64,000 nucleotides of DNA, from assembly GCF_029223485.1 (NCBI RefSeq), contig NZ_JARHTP010000009.1, positions 124,001 through 188,000 of the forward strand, in the 5' to 3' direction. Positions within the stretch are counted from its first letter, which is position 1, and every line of letters starts with the position of its first letter. Both the position numbers and the translations under genes were made by a program. Below, one piece after another: positions 59,265 through 64,000 of this stretch. This stretch comes from Streptomyces coacervatus. GTDB taxonomy: Bacteria; Actinomycetota; Actinomycetes; Streptomycetales; Streptomycetaceae. The notes beneath the pieces are model-generated. The model saw nothing but the letters and a program-made list of their open reading frames with translations, did no database searches and was not told where the DNA came from.

Positions 59265-60750
59265 GCCCGTCCTCCGATGCCACCAGCCCGCCGGGCCGCA
59301 CCGGCGTCTCCTCCTCCAACGGACCGCCGAAGATGCCCCGTTCCTGCAGGACCGCGCCCTCCTGGAACACCTGGCGGATGGTGGCGGACTCGAAGAGCGG
59401 GTTGCGCAGGCCGTCGGAGTCCGGCAGTCGGCCCACCGCAGTGTCGAGCTCCGAGGAGGCCGTCGTCAGCCGGGCGCCCGCCTCCCCGAGCCCGCCGAAG
59501 GTCGCGTCGCCGGAGGCCAGGCCGCCCACCAGTTCCACGAACGCCTCCAGTTCCGTGGCGCCCACGTTGGTGACCTTGCGCGCCTTCCAGAAGTACGAGC
59601 GCTCGTCCTGGTGCATGTCGTAGAAGGAGACCAGGAACTCGTAGAACAGTCGGTACTCCTGCCGGTAGCGGGCCTCGAACTCGTCGAACAGGCGCCCCTC
59701 GTCCAGGGCCCCGGCCAGACCGCTGTTGATGGAGCGGGCCGCGAGCAGCGCACCGTAGGTGGCGAGGTGCACGCCGGAGGAGAGCACCGGGTCGACGAAG
59801 CACGCCGCGTCACCGGCCAGCACCATGCCGGGCCGCCACAGCCGGGACTTCCAGTACGACCAGTCCTTGCGGACGCGGACCTGGTCGTACGGCACCTCGG
59901 TGGCCTGCGGAACACCGTCGAGGAGGTCGCGGACCTCGGGGCAGGAGTCGATCAGCCGGCGCCAGGCCGCCGCCGGATCCTGCTGGATCCCGGCGGCGTT
60001 CTCCCGGCTCACCACCGCTCCCACACTGGTGAGGTCGTCGCGGAGTGGGATGTACCAGAGCCAGCCCTCGTCGAAGGCGGCGCAGAAGATGTTGCCGTCG
60101 TTCGGCTTCGGGAGCCGCTTGCCGCCGGCGAAGTAGCCGAACACCGCGATGTTGCGGAAGAAGTCCGAGTACGTGCGGCTGCCGCCGACCTCGGTGTGGA
60201 TGCGGCTGCCGTTGCCGGAGGCGTCCACGACATAGCGGGCTCGGGCCTCGCGGAGCTCGCCGCCGGGGCCGCTCCAGCTGACGCCCCGCACCCGCTCCTC
60301 GTCGGCGAGCACGCCTTTGACACGGCAGTTCTCCCGTACGTCGACGCCGACGCGGCGGGCGTTGTCCAGCAGGATCGCGTCGAACCGGGACCGCTCGACC
60401 TGGTAGGCGAACGAGGTCGGGTCGGCCAGCCGGGGAGAGAGCGCGAAGGAGAACTGCCATGGGTCCCGGTTGCGGCCCCACCGGAAGGTCCCGCCGCGCT
60501 TCACCTTGAAGCCCGCCCGCGCGACCTCGTCCTCGACGCCCAGGATGCGGCACACACCGTGCACGGTGGAGGGCAGCAGCGACTCGCCGATCTGGTAGCG
60601 GGGGAACGTCTGCTGTTCCAGCACCAGGACGCGGTGGCCGCGCAGCGCGACGGCGGTGGCGGCGGTCGCCCCGGCCGGGCCGCCGCCCACGACGATCACG
60701 TCGAACTCCTCAACTGCCCCGCGATCACCGGCGGGTTGTACAACGGTCAC
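59236..60750 (-). CDS. FAD-dependent halogenase, glycopeptide (BhaA) type
   Basis: The 504-residue flavin halogenase has FAD motif VIVVGGGPAGATAATAVALRG, then FPRYQIGESLLPSTVHGVCR and RGGTFRWG, the marker EGWLWYIPL (W-x-W-x-I-P), and GDAACFVDPVLSSGVHLATY. The sequence follows the balhimycin-type halogenases, which chlorinate aromatic residues bound to a peptidyl carrier protein, much more closely than the free-tryptophan halogenases. Start GTG 60750 overlaps the PKS stop (GTGA), so it is coupled to the PKS rather than to the NRPS genes. A flavin reductase is not encoded nearby. The aromatic substrate is unknown; candidates are residue 5 or a polyketide-derived phenol. Confidence 0.9.
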   Translation of the reverse strand: MTVVQPAGDRGAVEEFDVIVVGGGPAGATAATAVALRGHRVLVLEQQTFPRYQIGESLLPSTVHGVCRILGVEDEVARAGFKVKRGGTFRWGRNRDPWQFSFALSPRLADPTSFAYQVERSRFDAILLDNARRVGVDVRENCRVKGVLADEERVRGVSWSGPGGELREARARYVVDASGNGSRIHTEVGGSRTYSDFFRNIAVFGYFAGGKRLPKPNDGNIFCAAFDEGWLWYIPLRDDLTSVGAVVSRENAAGIQQDPAAAWRRLIDSCPEVRDLLDGVPQATEVPYDQVRVRKDWSYWKSRLWRPGMVLAGDAACFVDPVLSSGVHLATYGALLAARSINSGLAGALDEGRLFDEFEARYRQEYRLFYEFLVSFYDMHQDERSYFWKARKVTNVGATELEAFVELVGGLASGDATFGGLGEAGARLTTASSELDTAVGRLPDSDGLRNPLFESATIRQVFQEGAVLQERGIFGGPLEEETPVRPGGLVASEDGLTWTDPDRP

Positions 60751-63700
60751 TGCTGCCCTCCGAGGGAGTCGAGCCATGCGCGGACGGCCGCCACGGTGGT
60801 CGGGGCGTGCTCCTGCATGAACGAGAAGTGGTCGCCCGGGACGTCGACCCGGGTGTGCGGCAGCGGCCAGGACGTCGGCCACTCGTCCGGGCCCGCGCTC
60901 GCCGCCATCCCTGGCGTGGGCCGGGCTGCCCCCACCAGCAGGGTCGGGGTGCCGACCGGTTCCGGGTCCCAGCCGAGGAACATGCGGGTGTACGCCCCCA
61001 GCGCGGCAACGCCTGCGTCCTCGTCCCCGGCGAACTCGTTGCCGCCCAGACGCGGCGCGATGACCGCGGGCAGGGACAGCAGCCAGTCCTTGTCGCTGTT
61101 GCCGTCGCCCACGAGGTAGGTGTCCAGCAGCACCTGCCCGACGGGAGGGGCCCCCATCGCTTCGAGCCGCCGGGTCACCGCGTGCGCCACCGCGCCCCCG
61201 GTGCTGACGCCGACGACCGCGAAGGGTCTGCCGCCCACGTGCCGCAGCACCGACTCGGCGTGGGTGAGGGCCAGAGTCTCCCGGTCGGCAGGCACCGCGC
61301 TGCCCGCACCGATGCCCGGGTGCGGGAACTCGAGCACGTCCGACTCGCCCTGAAAACAACCGTGGAAGCGGGCGAACTCCCCGCCCGGCGCGGCGAACGC
61401 CGGATGGGTGCCGGTGAAGAAGACGAGCACCGGGCCGCCGTCCCGGCCACCGGTGGCGCGCCGCAATGGCGGGAGCGCGTGTCGCCGGCTTTCGGTGGCG
61501 TCGAACGTCGGGACCGCCCAGGACGCCGTGACCAGCATCTGCATTGCGGCGACCACCTGACCGGCCTCACAGACGCGCCGGTAGAGCGAGGAAAGGGTCT
61601 GCGCCGGCCGGGGATCCGGTGCCCCCTTGGCGTCGGGCGCCGTCTCCGGCAGCTCGTCCTCCAGCTCGTCTGCGAGCAGGCCGAGGATGTGCCGGGCCAG
61701 CCCCTGAGTCGTCGGGTGCTCGAACACCACGGCGGCCGAGAGCCGCAGCCGCAGAGCCATGCTCAGCCGGTTGCGGACCTGCACCGCCATCAGGGAGTCG
61801 AAGCCCAGCTCGGCGAAGGACTTGCCGGCCGGAAGCGCATCGGCGTCCGGGTGGCCGAGCACCGCCGCGACATCGGCGTTCATCAACTCCGTGAGCCTGC
61901 CTTCCCGTTCAGCGGCGGGAAGAACGGCCAGCACCTGACGCCATGCCCCCGGCTCCCACGGCCGCTCCGGGCCGGGTCGCACCTTCTCGACGGCGGGTGT
62001 ACGAGGGCGCACCAGCCCGTGCAGGAGCGGCGGCAACGGCCCCTGGGCGGAACGGAGGTCGGCCCGGTCCAGCAGGACGGGCGCGAGTACGGGTTCGCCC
62101 TCGCGGAGTGCCGCGTCGAACAGGGCCAGGCCCTGCGCCGTGGACATGGGCCGGAGTGCGTCGCCTTGCCGTTGCTGCGGGCCCGCCATGCCCGCTGCGG
62201 CCTCCCACGGGCCCCACGCCAAGGACAAGGCGGGCAGCCCGAGGTGGGAGCGGTGGTGGGCCAGGGCGTCCAGGAAGGAGTTCGCCGCCGCGTAGTTGCC
62301 CTGGCCGGCGCGGCCCAGCAGGCCGGACACCGAGGAGAACAGGACGAACGCCGACAGCTCCAGGTCCCGCGTCAGCTCGTGCAGATGCCAGGCCGCGTCC
62401 GCCTTCGGCCGCAGCACCGCGGCCATCCGCTCGGGGGTCAGCGAGGCCAGTACCCCGTCGTCCAGCACCCCGGCGGCATGCACCACGGCGGTCAGTGCGG
62501 GCTCACAGCCGGCGATCACCTCGGCCAGCGCGGCACGGTCGGCCGCGTCGCAGGCCACGATCCGCACCTCGGCACCCAACTCCTCCAGGGCGCCCCGCAG
62601 TTGCCCGGCACCCGGCGCCTGCGGCCCCTGACGCCCGGTGAGCAGCAGATGCCGTACGCCATACGCGGTGACGAGATGGCGGGCGAGCGCCGCACCCAGA
62701 GCACCGGTACCGCCGGTGATCAGGACGGTGCCGTCCGGGCGGAAGGCGGAGCCCGGCCCTGCCGCGGTCGCTGCGGCCAACCGGGGAACCGTCAACTGCC
62801 CGCGTCGGATCGCGAGTTGGGGCTCTCCGGTGGCCACCGCTGCGGGCAGCTGCCGTAGTGACTCGGGCCGTTCTTCCACGTCGACCAGGACGATCCGCCC
62901 GGGCAGCTCCGCCTGGGCCGCGCGCACCAGCCCCCACACCGCGGCTCCGGCCAGATCCGGCTCCGGCGAAGTGACGTCCCGGGTGACGACCACCAGGCGC
63001 GAGCCCGCCGTCCGCGGGTCGTCCTGCCAGTCCTGCAGCGTGCGGAGCACCCTCCCGGTCAGCAGATGTACGGCGGCCAGGGGGTCGGTTTGCGGCTCCG
63101 GACCGACGGCCGTGACGACGACGGTGTCCGGCTCGGGCGGGGCAGAGTCGGCCAGGCCGGGTATCGAGTCGCTCAGGGCCAGTTCGTCGTCGAGGAGGAC
63201 CCAGCGTGCGGTGACCGCGGCGGCGTCGCCTTCCACTGCGGTCCACTCGGGGCGGAACAGGGCACGCCCCGCCAAGTCCTCGGCTGTGGTGGGAAGTTCG
63301 CGCATGGTCAGGGAATCCACCCGGGCCACCGGGCGTCCCGCCGGGTCTTCGAGCAGCACCGCGACCGTGTCCGTCTTGCCCGCGGTGACCCGTACCCGCA
63401 ACTCCGTGGCGCCCGCCGCGTGCAGACGGAACCCGTTCCATGCGAACGGCACCCGGACCGCGTCCGCCCCCGGTGCGGAGCCCGCCAGCAGCGGAGCGTG
63501 CAGGGCCGCGTCGAGCAGGGCCGGATGGATCCCGAAGCGGTCGGCGCGGGCCAACTCCGATTCGGGCAGCCGGACTTCGGCGAACAGTTCGTCGCCGCGC
63601 CGCCACAGCGCCCGTACGCACCTGAAGGCCGGCCCGTAGGCGAGACCGGCGTCGGCGAGGCTGTCGTAGGCGGCGGTGAGATCGATCTCGGCTGCGCCCT

Positions 63701-64000
63701 GCGGCGGCCACACCGTTTCCTGCGGTGAGGGTCCGGCGGGCGCCGGCCCGAGCAGGCCTGTGGCATGCCGGGTCCAGGCGGGGTCATGCGTGTCCGGGCC
63801 GTCGGGCCGCGCGTGGATGTCGACCGGGCGCCGGCCCGACTCGTCCGCCGCGCCCACGACGACCCGGATGTGCACCTCGGTCGCCGCGGGCAGGGTGAGC
63901 GGGGCCAGGACCAGCAGCTCGTCGAGCGCCCCGCAGCCGATCTCGCCGCCCGCCCGAACGGCCAGCTCAACGAACGCTGTTGCCGGTACGAGGACCGTCC
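60747..64000 (-). CDS. type I PKS, C-terminal part: DH-KR-ACP-TE (runs off right edge)
   Basis: The visible 1084 codons have no start; the frame is open through base 64000. At the edge the DH hot-dog fold is entered (VLVPATAFVELAVRAGGEIG); its first catalytic His is probably just outside. The second DH element is HPALLDAALH. KR (about 62750-62180) has TGGTGALGAALARHL, HAAGVLDDG with the LDD mark of B-type ketoreductases, and active Tyr in GQGNYAAANSF. ACP Ser is in ELGFDSLMAVQ near 61800. A C-terminal thioesterase has GVSTGGAV and DHFSFM. The final extension therefore yields an enoyl or trans-alkene group and the chain leaves by hydrolysis or transfer. It lies convergent to the NRPS genes and could make the acyl group loaded at C1. 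Confidence 0.92.
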   Translation of the reverse strand, partial: TVLVPATAFVELAVRAGGEIGCGALDELLVLAPLTLPAATEVHIRVVVGAADESGRRPVDIHARPDGPDTHDPAWTRHATGLLGPAPAGPSPQETVWPPQGAAEIDLTAAYDSLADAGLAYGPAFRCVRALWRRGDELFAEVRLPESELARADRFGIHPALLDAALHAPLLAGSAPGADAVRVPFAWNGFRLHAAGATELRVRVTAGKTDTVAVLLEDPAGRPVARVDSLTMRELPTTAEDLAGRALFRPEWTAVEGDAAAVTARWVLLDDELALSDSIPGLADSAPPEPDTVVVTAVGPEPQTDPLAAVHLLTGRVLRTLQDWQDDPRTAGSRLVVVTRDVTSPEPDLAGAAVWGLVRAAQAELPGRIVLVDVEERPESLRQLPAAVATGEPQLAIRRGQLTVPRLAAATAAGPGSAFRPDGTVLITGGTGALGAALARHLVTAYGVRHLLLTGRQGPQAPGAGQLRGALEELGAEVRIVACDAADRAALAEVIAGCEPALTAVVHAAGVLDDGVLASLTPERMAAVLRPKADAAWHLHELTRDLELSAFVLFSSVSGLLGRAGQGNYAAANSFLDALAHHRSHLGLPALSLAWGPWEAAAGMAGPQQRQGDALRPMSTAQGLALFDAALREGEPVLAPVLLDRADLRSAQGPLPPLLHGLVRPRTPAVEKVRPGPERPWEPGAWRQVLAVLPAAEREGRLTELMNADVAAVLGHPDADALPAGKSFAELGFDSLMAVQVRNRLSMALRLRLSAAVVFEHPTTQGLARHILGLLADELEDELPETAPDAKGAPDPRPAQTLSSLYRRVCEAGQVVAAMQMLVTASWAVPTFDATESRRHALPPLRRATGGRDGGPVLVFFTGTHPAFAAPGGEFARFHGCFQGESDVLEFPHPGIGAGSAVPADRETLALTHAESVLRHVGGRPFAVVGVSTGGAVAHAVTRRLEAMGAPPVGQVLLDTYLVGDGNSDKDWLLSLPAVIAPRLGGNEFAGDEDAGVAALGAYTRMFLGWDPEPVGTPTLLVGAARPTPGMAASAGPDEWPTSWPLPHTRVDVPGDHFSFMQEHAPTTVAAVRAWLDSLGGQQ

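Noticed and set aside
60751..61359. Upstream extension of the halogenase frame into the PKS
   Set aside because: The extra residues lie inside the PKS thioesterase and resemble no halogenase. GTG 60750 overlaps the PKS stop and gives the family start.
1..64000. CRISPR arrays, tRNA/rRNA genes, insertion sequences, integrase or attachment sites
   Set aside because: None was seen. The only tandem repeats are the 170-bp duplication, the 18-bp coding repeats and the 13-bp repeats described above.

Overview
The window looks like a chromosomal stretch of a Streptomyces species. Codons end almost always in G or C. It carries a SapB-type ram locus, a whiE-type spore-pigment polyketide synthase, a SARP regulator and several secondary-metabolite loci packed side by side. 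I saw no tRNA, rRNA, insertion sequence, integrase or CRISPR array, and no gene-free gap longer than about 250 bases.

Region 1 (1-7615, minus strand) is a compact RiPP-like operon. Reading in the direction of transcription it holds an IclR regulator, a P450, a 28-residue peptide ending in an aromatic-rich tail, a second P450, a 26-residue peptide, a cobalamin-type radical SAM enzyme, a DUF5825-like protein, a small membrane protein, an HTTM membrane protein and the start of a methyltransferase that leaves the left edge. Both peptide genes have very strong ribosome binding sites and neither was an obvious open reading frame by length. This is the best candidate in the window for an undescribed system.

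Region 2 (7793-21702) starts with a large AfsR-like SARP. It continues with a TcmG/WhiE-VIII-like hydroxylase, a secreted repeat protein with its class F sortase, and a complete type II PKS of the whiE spore-pigment kind (SchA/CurD protein, cupin, KS-alpha, KS-beta, ACP, two cyclases). A long perfect hairpin terminator follows. An O-methyltransferase and a secreted beta-helix protein lie on the other strand.

Region 3 (21908-29078) is a ramCSAB/ramR locus for a class III lanthipeptide (SapB-like) surfactant. The peptide has an unusual ring layout, and the ramA-ramB junction carries a 170-bp tandem duplication. A lone P450, a PEP-mutase-family enzyme and a VOC-family protein follow.

Region 4 (31875-64000) is a large NRPS/PKS cluster. 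A branched-chain 2-oxoacid dehydrogenase (E1-alpha plus a fused E1-beta/E2) faces a cysteate-synthase-like PLP enzyme. Three collinear NRPSs follow: C-A-T-C-A-T-E, C-A-T-C-T-E and C-A-T-TE. Then come MbtH, a type II thioesterase, an SDR and a separate A-T protein. On the opposite strand are a glycopeptide-type FAD halogenase and a type I PKS (DH-KR-ACP-TE) that runs off the right edge. Module 4 has no adenylation domain, so the stand-alone A-T protein is the natural candidate to load it in trans. The architecture predicts a peptide of about five residues with D-configured residues 2 and 4. It could be N-acylated with a branched or polyketide acyl group and chlorinated on an aromatic part; that last step is inference.
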